From Kitasatospora cinereorecta (GTDB lineage Bacteria > Actinomycetota > Actinomycetes > Streptomycetales > Streptomycetaceae), in NCBI RefSeq assembly GCF_024172095.1, contig NZ_JAMZDX010000003.1, positions 372,001 to 436,000 of the forward strand: DNA of 64,000 bases, written 5' to 3'. The position numbers and the translations under genes were made by a program. The notes beneath the pieces are model-generated. The model saw only the letters and a list, made by a program, of their open reading frames with translations, did not search any database and was not told the DNA's origin. Position 1 is the first letter of the stretch; each line of letters begins with the position of its first letter. Below, piece after piece: positions 43,018-51,323 of this stretch.

Positions 43018-43413
43018 CTAGTAGGTCTCGGAGCCGGAGAAGCTGTAGTTGTCCTGGTGGCCGGCGGTCTGCAGGCGGAAGTTGTTCTGGAACTGGGTGC
43101 CGGCGCGCAGGCCGCTGGCCAGGGTCTGGGTGCCGGTCGGCGGGGCGAAGATCGTCGCGTAGCCGGCGCCGGTGTTGTAGTTGTTGATGTAGAAGGCCAG
43201 GCCCTTGCTGGGCGTGGTGGAGAAGGAGACCCGGACCGAGGTGCTGCCGCTGCTCAGGGTCCGCACGTTGCTGGAGCGGAACCAGGAGCCGCTCTCGTAG
43301 CAGGTGCCGTCGATCGGGTGGCCGGTGGCCGCGGCGAGCGCCGGGGACTGCATGGCGAGGACGGCGGTGCCGGCGACCAGGGCGACGCCGGCGAGCTTCA
43401 GGCGAGCGTTCAT
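43018..43413 (-). CDS. Secreted protein of the exporter operon
   Basis: A 131-residue protein with a classic Sec signal peptide (cleavage after ALA near residue 28). The mature part is ~100 residues, rich in Ser, Thr, Gly and aromatic residues (HPIDGTCYESGSWFRSSNVRTL, GLAFYINNYNTGAGYATIF), has a single Cys and ends in FSGSETY. It has the look of a small beta-rich exported protein. First gene of the operon with an AAGGAA ribosome site. No family recognised; bacteriocin-like or cell-surface roles are possible. Confidence 0.75.
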   Translation of the reverse strand: MNARLKLAGVALVAGTAVLAMQSPALAAATGHPIDGTCYESGSWFRSSNVRTLSSGSTSVRVSFSTTPSKGLAFYINNYNTGAGYATIFAPPTGTQTLASGLRAGTQFQNNFRLQTAGHQDNYSFSGSETY

Positions 43414-43570
43414 GTATGCCATTCCTTTTTCTCTTCAGGCCCCCCGGTTTTTCCGGGGCGTTGCCTTCTGGTGAAAAGAATGGCCGGTCCTGACGGGTCG
43501 GCACTATTGGACCTTCGGCGAATGCCGAAAGGGCAGAGCCTTTTCGGCAGTGCCGGGAGAGGGGCCGGGA

Positions 43571-43867
43571 TCAGCCGGTTGCCTCACTCGCCCGGCAGGC
43601 CGGGCAGCGGTGCAGGAAGGCGAACCCGGCGACCGCGGCGGCCGTCCGGCTCTCCAGGTCGAGCTTCATCAGGATCCGCCCGACGTGGGCTTTCACGGTG
43701 CCCTCGGTGACGTGCAGGGTACGGGCGATCGCGTGGTTGGTGGCGCCGGTGGCGAGCTGTTCGAGGACCTGGCGCTCGCGTTCGGAGAGCCGGTCCATCC
43801 GGTCGAAACGGTGTCTGGCACTCTCGCCGCCGGCCGCCGCGGCCGGCCGCTCCGAGGTCTGCTGCAT
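43571..43867 (-). CDS. Stand-alone LuxR-type HTH regulator
   Basis: A 98-residue protein that is essentially one GerE/LuxR DNA-binding domain (LSERERQVLEQLATGATNHAIARTLHVTEGTVKAHVGRILMKL), preceded by a short disordered stretch. It lacks a receiver or ligand domain. Such orphan HTH proteins in streptomycetes often control an adjacent small-peptide or antibiotic cluster. GGGGGAAA precedes ATG 43867. It lies between the secretion operon and the 69-residue peptide gene, all on the minus strand. Confidence 0.83.
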   Translation of the reverse strand: MQQTSERPAAAAGGESARHRFDRMDRLSERERQVLEQLATGATNHAIARTLHVTEGTVKAHVGRILMKLDLESRTAAAVAGFAFLHRCPACRASEATG

Positions 43868-43953
43868 TTTCCCCCGATTCTGTGGAATGTCGCTGGATTC
43901 CCGTCCGGGCCGACCGCGGTGGCCGCCGGGCGGCCCGGGGATTTCCTGCAGGA

Positions 43954-44163
43954 TCACTGCCAGATGTAATCGCCGGGCAGGCCGGGCACGGACGGGTGGA
44001 CCATCGCGGACGCGGGTGCGGTGCGGGGTGCGTCGACAGCGGCCGGAGCGGCGGTGCGGGCGGTGGTGCGGGCGGCGGCCTGGGCTGTGGACTGGGCGGC
44101 GCCGGCGAGCGCGAGACCGGCGAGGACCGCGGCGGCGGCCCGGACGAGGCGGGAGCGAGACAT
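43954..44163 (-). CDS. Small secreted peptide precursor
   Basis: A 69-residue protein: a clear signal peptide (cleavage after AQA near residue 33), then an Ala/Thr-rich spacer and a C-terminal core ending PSVPGLPGDYIWQ. Aromatic C-termini after a spacer suggest a processed peptide, for example a signalling peptide or small antimicrobial, but I know of no named family. It is the most likely product moved by the neighbouring exporter or sensed by the adjacent regulators. Confidence 0.72.
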   Translation of the reverse strand: MSRSRLVRAAAAVLAGLALAGAAQSTAQAAARTTARTAAPAAVDAPRTAPASAMVHPSVPGLPGDYIWQ

Positions 44164-44336
44164 GGCGTACTCCTCACTGCGCGGGGCGGGGAAGCGGAGG
44201 ACCACTCGGGCCCGGTGCCGGCGGCTGCCCCGCCGACGGCCAACAGCTTCCCGGGGCCCCGCCGCCGGTGGAACCCCGGCGGATTGGACGGATCGGTCCC
44301 TGGCCTGTTCCGTCCACCGCCGCCCGGCGCGCCCGC

Positions 44337-44639
44337 TCACCCGCCGTCCCACAGGTACTCGGTGATCAGCGGCGCGCCGACGAGAGCGACCTCCGCGCCG
44401 GCCAGCCCGGGGAGCTCCGCCACCGTCCGCAGGCACAGCGTCCGGGCCCGCGCCTCCGCGTCGTGCAGCGAATCGGCGACCAGGTACAGCCCGACCACCG
44501 GGTCGGGGCGGGCCCCCGCGTGCACGCTGACGTGCTCCAACCGGTCCTGCGGAGCGGCCAGCGCGCGCATCCGCGGGCCCAGGTCGTCCGGGACGCCGGT
44601 GCCCGGCGCGAGGCGCAGGGTCGCGTGGATGAGATACAT
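44337..44639 (-). CDS. Small conserved-looking protein of unknown function
   Basis: A 100-residue alpha/beta protein without signal or membrane segment, with two similar beta-alpha-beta halves (MYLIHATLRLAPG..., PVVGLYLVADSLHDAEARAR), reminiscent of a small ferredoxin-like or ligand-binding fold. It is divergent from the TrmB/LuxR regulator at 44815 and probably shares its control region. No family recognised; possibly an accessory or sensor of the small-peptide locus. Confidence 0.6.
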   Translation of the reverse strand: MYLIHATLRLAPGTGVPDDLGPRMRALAAPQDRLEHVSVHAGARPDPVVGLYLVADSLHDAEARARTLCLRTVAELPGLAGAEVALVGAPLITEYLWDGG

Positions 44640-44814
44640 CCGACCACTGTGCCCAGCAGGCGAATTGACGGACCAGACGGATCCCGGGCCGCTTTGTCCC
44701 AAGGACGCTTCCGGCCACGGCGGGACGGAGAGCGCGAAACCCGCTCCCGGCACCCGACGGAGCTGCAATGCTCATGTCCGCCGTCAGGAACCGGGGCTCG
44801 GGAGGGGACGCAAC

Positions 44815-45810
44815 GTGCTCGCCATGCTCGGCGTGGACGCCGCCGCAGAACAGGTCTACCGCGCGATGCTGGCGCACCCCGACGCCGGGGTCGCGGAACT
44901 GGCCGGCCACCTGGCCGTCCCCGAGGACGAGGTCCGGGCCGGACTCGACCGGCTGAGCGCGCTCGCCCTGGTCACCCCGTCCCACGAGCACGTCGGCCGG
45001 CTGCGCGCCGTCTCGCCCGAGGTCGGCCTGGAACTCCTGATGGCCCGCCAGCAGGCCGAACTCGCCGCCCACCAGGAGCGGATCGCCGCCTCGCGGGCCG
45101 CCGCGGCCCGGCTGATCGCCGAGTTCGCCGACCTGCGCCCGACCACCGAGCACCCGGGCGTGGAACACCTGGTCGGCATCGACCGGATCCGCGAACGGCT
45201 CGGCGCGCTCTCCCGCCAGGTCCGCGACGAGGTGATGACCTTCGCCCCCGACGGCGCGCACACCGCCGAGAGCATCAGCGCGGCCCGCCCGCTGAACGAG
45301 GCGCTGCTCGCCCGCGGGGTGCGGATGCGCACCGTCTACCTCGACAGCGTCCGCAACAGCCCGCGGACCGCCGAGTACGTCGGCTGGCTCGGCGAGCGCG
45401 GCGCCCAGGTCCGCACCGCCGCCACCCTGCCGACCCGGATCATCATCCAGGACCGCGCCATCGCCGTGATACCCGTGAACAGCGACGACAGCGCGGCCGG
45501 CGCCGTCGTCCTCAGCGGCCAGGGCACCCTCGCCGCGCTCTGCGCGCTGTTCGAGAGCGTCTGGGAGCTGGCCCGGCCGTTCGGCGCGCCCGACCACCGC
45601 GCCTGCCACGAACTCACCTCGCAGCAGGCCACCGCCGTCCGCCTGCTCGCCGACGGCCTCACCGACGAGGCGATCGCCAAACGCCTCGGCGTCTCCCCGC
45701 GCACCGCCCGCCGGCTGGCCGGCGACCTGATGGAGCGCCTCGGCGCCCGCAGCCGCTTCGAGGCCGGTGTCCGTGCCGTCCAGCAGGGCTGGCTCCCCGC
45801 GCAGCCGTGA
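44815..45810 (+). CDS. TrmB-like/LuxR-type transcriptional regulator
   Basis: A 331-residue regulator. The N-terminal part (EQVYRAMLAHPDAGVAELAGHLAVPEDEV) is a TrmB-like winged helix with a coiled stretch; the middle (~110-250) resembles the PLD-like sensing module seen with this class; the C-terminus is a LuxR HTH (LTSQQATAVRLLADGLTDEAIAKRLGVSPRTARRL). Similar two-HTH proteins control small-peptide and antibiotic genes in Streptomyces. GTG 44815 has GGAGGGG 7 bases upstream. It faces the 100-residue gene and is the probable central regulator of this cluster. Confidence 0.83.
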   Translation: MLAMLGVDAAAEQVYRAMLAHPDAGVAELAGHLAVPEDEVRAGLDRLSALALVTPSHEHVGRLRAVSPEVGLELLMARQQAELAAHQERIAASRAAAARLIAEFADLRPTTEHPGVEHLVGIDRIRERLGALSRQVRDEVMTFAPDGAHTAESISAARPLNEALLARGVRMRTVYLDSVRNSPRTAEYVGWLGERGAQVRTAATLPTRIIIQDRAIAVIPVNSDDSAAGAVVLSGQGTLAALCALFESVWELARPFGAPDHRACHELTSQQATAVRLLADGLTDEAIAKRLGVSPRTARRLAGDLMERLGARSRFEAGVRAVQQGWLPAQP

Positions 45811-45900
45811 GGCCCGTGCGGCGGACGCGGCGGATGTGACGCAGGTCAGCAGCCCCGAGGCCCCTGTGATCCCAGGGGCCGATGATGCAGAATCGTCGGC

Positions 45901-46575
45901 ATGACCGAATCCGACGGCACGCCCGACCCCGGCACCGCCGCCCCCGAGCCGAAGTACGCCGACCGGGTGTACCGCTCCGCCCCCGGCATCATCTCCGGCG
46001 TACTGCTGCTGGCCGTGGCCGGCTGGCTGATCGTGGACGCCCTGTTCAGCGGGACCGGCCGTACCCCGTGGGTCGCCCTCGCGGCCGCCCCGGTGTTCGC
46101 CTTCCCGGTGATCGCGTACACGCTGCGCCCGGCCGTGCTCGCCAACGACCGGCGGCTGCTGATCCGCAACCCGCTGCGGACCGTCAAGGCGCCGTGGGCG
46201 ACGGTCGAGGGCATGCGGGCCGGGTACTCGGTCGAGCTGTTCGCCGGCGGCAAGAAGTACCAGGTGTGGGCGCTGCCGGTGTCCCTGCGCCAGCGCAAGA
46301 AGGCCCACCGGCAGGCGGCCCGCGCGGCCGCGGCCGGCGAGCGCACCAGCAGCCGCTGGGCCGTGCCGACCACCCCGCAGAAGACCCGTCCGGGCGACCT
46401 GGACCCGACCCGGGCCTGGGCCGACCAGATCGTGGAGTCGCTGCAGGAGCAGGCCGAGCGACTCTCCCGCAGCCCGGAGGCGGCCGGCGAGGTCACCGTC
46501 AGCTGGTGCTGGTGGGTCATCGCGCCGACCCTGGCCGGCCTGGCCGCGCTGGTCACCGTGATCCTGGCGACCTGA
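45901..46575 (+). CDS. PH-domain (bPH6-like) membrane protein
   Basis: A 224-residue protein with two N-terminal transmembrane segments (ISGVLLLAVAGWLIVDALF, WVALAAAPVFAFPVIAYT), a bacterial PH-like domain (LLIRNPLRTVKAPWATVEGMRAGYSVELFAGGKKYQVWALPV, shown in parts), a charged linker and a C-terminal membrane segment. These membrane proteins are conserved in streptomycetes near phosphomannomutase and deoC. A 14-bp tandem duplication (ATCCTGGCGACCTG, 46561-46588) covers the stop codon. Function unknown. Confidence 0.82.
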   Translation: MTESDGTPDPGTAAPEPKYADRVYRSAPGIISGVLLLAVAGWLIVDALFSGTGRTPWVALAAAPVFAFPVIAYTLRPAVLANDRRLLIRNPLRTVKAPWATVEGMRAGYSVELFAGGKKYQVWALPVSLRQRKKAHRQAARAAAAGERTSSRWAVPTTPQKTRPGDLDPTRAWADQIVESLQEQAERLSRSPEAAGEVTVSWCWWVIAPTLAGLAALVTVILAT

Positions 46576-46625
46576 TCCTGGCGACCTGATCCGGGCCGCC
46601 GAACCCCGGGGGCCGGACCGGGGCC

Positions 46626-48518
46626 TCAGCGGCCGTCGTCCGGCCGCATCCGGAAGTCGTACCGGCGCGGCAGCGGCCACTCGGCCCTGACCCGCTCGCG
46701 GACCGCGTCGGTGACCGGTCCGCCGGCGGCGAGCCGGGCCTCGTGCACCGCGTACCAGAGCGTGTCCAGCGCGTCCTCGCCCTCCCGCAGGTCGGCCGGC
46801 TCGATGCCGTCCGCGAGCAGCCGCTCGGCCCGGCCGAGCAGCCCGGCAGCCAGGGCGGCCCGGGCCTCCAGCAGCCGGATCCGGCCGGCTGCGCGCTGCG
46901 CCCCGGGCAGCCGGTCGACCAGGGCGAGCGCGTCCGCGGGCTGGTCGGCGGCGAGCAGGGCGTCGAGGGTCTCGACGGTCAGCTCGGGCAGTGCGGGCAG
47001 CAGGGTGTGCGCCTCGGCGAGCAGGTCGGCGGCGTCGGCGGTGCGGCCCGCCAGGCGTTCGAGCGCGGCGAGGTTGCGCAGCGCCCAGGGGGTGCGTTCG
47101 GCCGCGAGCGACCGCTGCCAGGCGGCGCGGGCGTCCGCGGGCCGGCCGTCGGCGAGGTGGAGCAGGCCGAGCTGGAGCAGTGCGTGCCAGTCCTCGGCGC
47201 CGGCGAGTCGCTCGGCCCAGTGCGCGCCGGTGACCGGCGCGGCCGGGGGGTCGCTGATCGGGAGCTTCCCGGTCTCCAGCAGCTCCAGCCAGGGCCGCTG
47301 TTCCTCGCCGGGGGCGGGGAAGGGCAGCCCCGGCAGCTGCGGCAGGGCGCCGGCCCGCTGCTCCAGCGCGCCCCAGCCGGAGGCTTCGAACAGTGGCTCC
47401 ACCGGGCAGTCGTCGGGGGTCGGCGCGGGGTCGAAGGGCAGCTCCCGGACGGTCCGGTCGATCCGGGCCACCGCCTCGGACCAGGCGCCGTCGACCGCGG
47501 CCCGGTCGGTGAGCGGGCCGTACGCCTCGGTCCAGCTCCAGGTGGTGCGGCCGGGCAGCGGCAGGTGCTCCAGCTGCGTGGCGGCCAGGCCCGCCTGGAT
47601 CTCCAGATAGCGGGCGTCGGGGCCGCTGAGCCACTCCTGCCAGCGCCGCCCGCCCGTCCCGCCGCCCCAGTGGAAGACCTTGCGTCCGCGCAGCCGGGCG
47701 GTGGAGAACTGGACCAGCCCGGTGCCGTCGTCCGCCAGCGCGGCGATCCACGGCCGCTCGGTGCCGGCCGGCAGGTCGAGGAAGTAGTCGGCGGCGTACG
47801 GCACGCCGGCCGGTCGGCTGCGGTCGGTGCCGTCGACCACCGGGAACGGGACGCGGCGCAGCCGGGCCGAGTAGTCGTAGTGGAACGCCTCCGAGGCCGG
47901 GGCGAACACCCGGGTGCCGGGGGTCTCCGGGACGGCGGTGTTGGACCACCAGTACGCCGGCACGGTCTCCTCGCCGGGGTTGTGCAGTGCCACCTGGACG
48001 TGCAGCAGCGCCGAGCCGGGCGGCAGCCAGACGTCGAGGCGGAACACCAGCCGGCGCATCCGCTCCACCTCGTACATCCGCAGCACGGGTGTGCCGTCGG
48101 CCCGTTCGGTGCGGACGGTGTGCAGCGGGGCGCAGGTCAGCGGGTGGTGGCCGGTGCCGGCGGCGTTCCACTCCACGCCGCCGGCGAACCAGGCGCCGCG
48201 CAGCGCGAGGTCGGCCGGCTGGAACACCGGGTTGCGGTGCAGCAGTTCGCGGCCGGTGGGGCGGTGGCGCAGCGACTGGAGCCGGCCGCCCAGGGTGGGC
48301 AGGAAGAAGGCGGTCAGCTGCTCGTTCTCCAGCACCACCGCGGGCAGTTCGCGGTCGGTGCGGACGCGGTCGTAGCGGCCCTGCGCGGTGTACGGCAGCA
48401 GGGTGGCGGGTTGGCCCTCCCCGGGCACCCCGGTGCCGTGCAGGATCGGCAGCGGTCCGGCGGTGGGCAGGGCGGCGGCGGGCAGCCGGACGGTGGCGGT
48501 GCGCAGCGTGCTGGTCAT
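46626..48518 (-). CDS. DUF5107 protein with C-terminal TPR-like repeats
   Basis: A 630-residue soluble protein. The N-terminal ~340 residues match the DUF5107 pattern, a galactose mutarotase-like beta-sandwich (LENEQLTAFFLPTLGGRLQSL, RGAWFAGGVEWNAAGTGHHPL). The C-terminal part has several TPR-like helical pairs (EDWHALLQLGLLHLADGRPADARAAWQRSLA). Such proteins often bind or process carbohydrates. It is alone between convergent genes and is not part of the nucleoside regulon. ATG 48518. Confidence 0.85.
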   Translation of the reverse strand: MTSTLRTATVRLPAAALPTAGPLPILHGTGVPGEGQPATLLPYTAQGRYDRVRTDRELPAVVLENEQLTAFFLPTLGGRLQSLRHRPTGRELLHRNPVFQPADLALRGAWFAGGVEWNAAGTGHHPLTCAPLHTVRTERADGTPVLRMYEVERMRRLVFRLDVWLPPGSALLHVQVALHNPGEETVPAYWWSNTAVPETPGTRVFAPASEAFHYDYSARLRRVPFPVVDGTDRSRPAGVPYAADYFLDLPAGTERPWIAALADDGTGLVQFSTARLRGRKVFHWGGGTGGRRWQEWLSGPDARYLEIQAGLAATQLEHLPLPGRTTWSWTEAYGPLTDRAAVDGAWSEAVARIDRTVRELPFDPAPTPDDCPVEPLFEASGWGALEQRAGALPQLPGLPFPAPGEEQRPWLELLETGKLPISDPPAAPVTGAHWAERLAGAEDWHALLQLGLLHLADGRPADARAAWQRSLAAERTPWALRNLAALERLAGRTADAADLLAEAHTLLPALPELTVETLDALLAADQPADALALVDRLPGAQRAAGRIRLLEARAALAAGLLGRAERLLADGIEPADLREGEDALDTLWYAVHEARLAAGGPVTDAVRERVRAEWPLPRRYDFRMRPDDGR

Positions 48519-48597
48519 TCCAGGACGCTAGGCACGGCCGCCGCCGCGCGGAAGGGACTTTGCTGCGGCCGCGCTTGGACGAATGGGAAGGGGTACC

Positions 48598-48635
48598 GCC
48601 CCCGGCGGGGGAAGCGGGTGGGTCCCGCCGGGGGC
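48598..48635 (-). terminator. Terminator of the punA-mutase operon
   Basis: Perfect 12-bp stem GCCCCCGGCGGG (48598-48609) / CCCGCCGGGGGC (48624-48635), loop of 14, just past the mutase stop on the minus strand. Confidence 0.8.
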
Positions 48636-48652
48636 AGGTGGGCAGCCGGGAT

Positions 48653-50350
48653 TCAGGCGCCGATGCCTGCGGCTGCGGCCAGGTCGCGCTTGATCGCGGC
48701 GAGCACCTGGGCGGCGCGGTCGCGGGTGGGCGCGAGGTCTGCGGCGGTGCCGACCGGGAGGACGACCTCCAGGTAGCACTTGAGCTTGGGCTCGGTGCCG
48801 GACGGCCGGACCACGATCCGTGCCGAGCGGACGCCGTCGCCGGCCAGGTGGTAGCGCAGGCCGTCGGTGGGCGGCAGGTCGGCCGAGCCGGCGGTCAGGT
48901 CGTCCGCCCCGGTGACCCGCAGGCCGGCCAGGACAGTCGGCGGCCGGTCGCGCAGCCGCTGCATGGCGTCGGCGATCACCGACAGGTCGTCGACCCGGAC
49001 CGACAGCTGGTCGGTGGCGTGCAGGCCGTGGGCGAGCGCCAGGTCGTCCAGCAGGTCGGGCAGGGTGCGGCCGGTGCGCTTCAGGCCGGCGGCCAGTTCG
49101 GCGACCAGCAGGGCGGCGGTGATGCCGTCCTTGTCGCGGACGCCCTCGGGGTCGACGCAGTAGCCGAGCGCCTCCTCGTAGCCGTACCGCAGGCCCTCGG
49201 CCCGGGAGATCCACTTGAAGCCGGTGAGCGTCTCGGCGTAGTCCAGGCCCGCGGACTCGGCGATCCGGCCGAGCAGGGTGGAGGAGACGATGGTGGTGGC
49301 GAAGGTGCCGCCGGCGTGCTTGGCGACCAGGGCGGAGCCGAGCAGCGCGCCGACCTCGTCGCCGCGCAGCATCCGCCAGCCGCCGTCGGCCCGGACGGCC
49401 ACCGCGCAGCGGTCGGCGTCCGGGTCGTTGGCGATCACCAGGTCCGGGCCGACCGAGGCGGCGGTCCGGAACGCGAGGTCCATCGCGCCGGGCTCCTCCG
49501 GGTTGGGGAAGGCCACGGTCGGGAAGTCGGGGTCGGGTTCGGCCTGCTCGGCGACCACGGTCGGGGCGGGGAAGCCGGCGTGCTTGAAGGCGGCCAGCAG
49601 GACGTCCCGGCCGACGCCGTGCAGCGGCGTGTAGACCACGTCCAGGTCGCGGGCGCCGCCCGGCTCGACCACCGAGACGGCGCGCTGCAGGTAGGCCTCG
49701 ACCACGTCGTCGCCGAGCACCTCCCAGCCGCTCTCGGCGCGCGGGACGTCGGCCAGCGAGCCGATCGCGTCGATCTCGGCCGCGATGTCGGCGTCGGCGG
49801 GCGGGACGATCTGCGACCCGTCGCCGAGGTAGACCTTGTAGCCGTTGTCCTGCGGCGGGTTGTGGCTGGCGGTCACCGTGACACCGGCGGCCGCGCCCAG
49901 GTGGCGGATGGCGAAGGCCAGCACCGGGGTGGGCAGCGGGCGGGGCAGCAGCGCGGCGCGCAGGCCGGCCCCGACCACCACGGCGGCGGTGTCGCGGGCG
50001 AAGTCGTACGACTTGTGCCGGGCGTCGTAGCCGATCACGACCAGGTCGCCGAGCTCCGGGTGGCGGCGGACGTACGCGGCGAGGCCGGCGGCGGCGCGGA
50101 TCACCACGGCGCGGTTCATCCGCATCGGGCCGGCGCCCAGCTCGCCGCGCAGCCCGGCGGTGCCGAACTGGAGGCGGTCGGCGAACCGCTCGGCCAGCCG
50201 GGACCAGGCGATCCGCTCCTCGGACTCGGCGTCGGGGCCCTCGGCGGCGGCCAGCAGTGCGGTCAGTTCATCGCGGGTCTGCGGGTCCGGGTCCTCGGCG
50301 AGCCAGGCCCGGACGCGGTCGAGGAGATCGGTGGTGGGTGCCTGCGGCAT
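48653..50350 (-). CDS. Phosphohexomutase-superfamily enzyme (PGM2-like; probable phosphopentomutase)
   Basis: A 565-residue alpha-D-phosphohexomutase family enzyme. The phosphoserine loop VTASHNPPQDNGYK, metal-binding DPDADRCAV, sugar-binding EEALGY and phosphate-binding RPSGTEPKLK are all intact. Length and layout match the PgcA/human PGM2 branch rather than short phosphomannomutases. Human PGM2 acts as phosphopentomutase. Here the gene sits downstream of purine nucleoside phosphorylase under the nucleoside operator, and no deoB is present in the window, so conversion of (deoxy)ribose 1-phosphate to 5-phosphate is inferred. ATG 50350 has AAGG upstream. Confidence 0.88.
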   Translation of the reverse strand: MPQAPTTDLLDRVRAWLAEDPDPQTRDELTALLAAAEGPDAESEERIAWSRLAERFADRLQFGTAGLRGELGAGPMRMNRAVVIRAAAGLAAYVRRHPELGDLVVIGYDARHKSYDFARDTAAVVVGAGLRAALLPRPLPTPVLAFAIRHLGAAAGVTVTASHNPPQDNGYKVYLGDGSQIVPPADADIAAEIDAIGSLADVPRAESGWEVLGDDVVEAYLQRAVSVVEPGGARDLDVVYTPLHGVGRDVLLAAFKHAGFPAPTVVAEQAEPDPDFPTVAFPNPEEPGAMDLAFRTAASVGPDLVIANDPDADRCAVAVRADGGWRMLRGDEVGALLGSALVAKHAGGTFATTIVSSTLLGRIAESAGLDYAETLTGFKWISRAEGLRYGYEEALGYCVDPEGVRDKDGITAALLVAELAAGLKRTGRTLPDLLDDLALAHGLHATDQLSVRVDDLSVIADAMQRLRDRPPTVLAGLRVTGADDLTAGSADLPPTDGLRYHLAGDGVRSARIVVRPSGTEPKLKCYLEVVLPVGTAADLAPTRDRAAQVLAAIKRDLAAAAGIGA

Positions 50351-50405
50351 GGGTGCCTTGCTCCCTCGTGAGAAGTCGTCGCGAAAAAACGGGCGCCAAC
50401 GGGAG

Positions 50406-50455
50406 GGGCCGCCGACCGGCGCGTGGGGGCGAGCCCACACCCCGGCCGACGGCCC
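50406..50455 (-). terminator. Intercistronic hairpin between punA and mutase
   Basis: 14-nt arms 50406-50419 and 50442-50455. The two mismatches on the plus strand are both G-U wobbles on the minus strand, so it is meant to be read from punA. A TTTTTT (minus strand, 50384-50389) follows 16 bases later. Partial termination would lower mutase expression. Confidence 0.6.
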
Positions 50456-50485
50456 TTCCGTCATTGATTCTGCGTCAGAGCGGGG

Positions 50486-51316
50486 TCAGATCCGCTCAAG
50501 GACCTTCGCGAGCAGCGTGCCCATCCGCTCGGCCGAGGCCTTGCCGGCCTCCAGGACCTCTTCGTGGTTGAGCGGCTCGCCGGTCATGCCCGCGGCCAGG
50601 TTGGTGACCAGCGAGATGCCCAGCACCTCGGCGCCGGCCTCGCGGGCGGCGATGGCCTCCAGAGTGGTCGACATGCCGACCAACTCGCCGCCGATCACCC
50701 GGGCCATGTTGACCTCGGCCGGGGTCTCGTAGTGCGGGCCGCGGAACTGCACGTACACGGCCTCGTCGAGGCTGGGGTCGATCTCCCGGCACAGCTCGCG
50801 CAGGCGCTTGGAGTACAGGTCGGTGAGGTCGACGAAGTTCGCGCCGACGATCGGGGAGTCGGCGGTCAGGTTGATGTGGTCGCTGATCAGCACCGGCTGG
50901 CCGGGCACCCAGCCCTGGCGCAGGCCGCCGCAGCCGTTGGTCAGCACGACGGTCCGGCAGCCGGCCTCGGCGGCGGTGCGCACGCCGTGCACCACGGTGG
51001 CCACGCCGTGGCCCTCGTAGTAGTGGTTGCGGCCGAGGAAGACCAGCGCGCGGCGGTCGCCCTCACCGGGGAGGCGGACCGAGCGGATCTTGCCCGCGTG
51101 GCCGGCCACGGCCGGGGCCGGGAAGCCCGGGAGGTCGGTGACCGGGAACTCGGCCAGCGTCTCGCCGAGGGCGTCGGCGGCCGGCACCCAGCCGGAGCCC
51201 ATCACCAGGGCGACGTCGTGGCGCTCGGCACCGGTGATCTCGCGGACGCGATCGGCGGCGGCGCGGGCGGCGGCGTAGGGGTCGGTGGAGACGACCGACT
51301 GAGGAGAAGCGTTCAC
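50486..51316 (-). CDS. punA: Purine nucleoside phosphorylase
   Basis: A 276-residue class II (trimeric) PNP that phosphorolyses inosine and guanosine, and their deoxy forms, to base and pentose 1-phosphate. Motifs: phosphate-binding [41 protein letters not shown] and [13 protein letters not shown] 51316 is preferred because a -10-like TATCCT ends seven bases before it and the coding pattern starts there; TTG 51334 would place the promoter inside the gene. The nucleoside operator is at 51342. The mutase gene follows in the same direction. Confidence 0.92.
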   Translation of the reverse strand: MNASPQSVVSTDPYAAARAAADRVREITGAERHDVALVMGSGWVPAADALGETLAEFPVTDLPGFPAPAVAGHAGKIRSVRLPGEGDRRALVFLGRNHYYEGHGVATVVHGVRTAAEAGCRTVVLTNGCGGLRQGWVPGQPVLISDHINLTADSPIVGANFVDLTDLYSKRLRELCREIDPSLDEAVYVQFRGPHYETPAEVNMARVIGGELVGMSTTLEAIAAREAGAEVLGISLVTNLAAGMTGEPLNHEEVLEAGKASAERMGTLLAKVLERI

Positions 51317-51323
51317 GGGACCG

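Noticed and set aside
43954..48171. 1405-codon open frame on the minus strand
   Set aside because: Only its last 69 codons form a gene; the rest is antisense to the LuxR, PH-domain and DUF5107 genes and has low-complexity composition.
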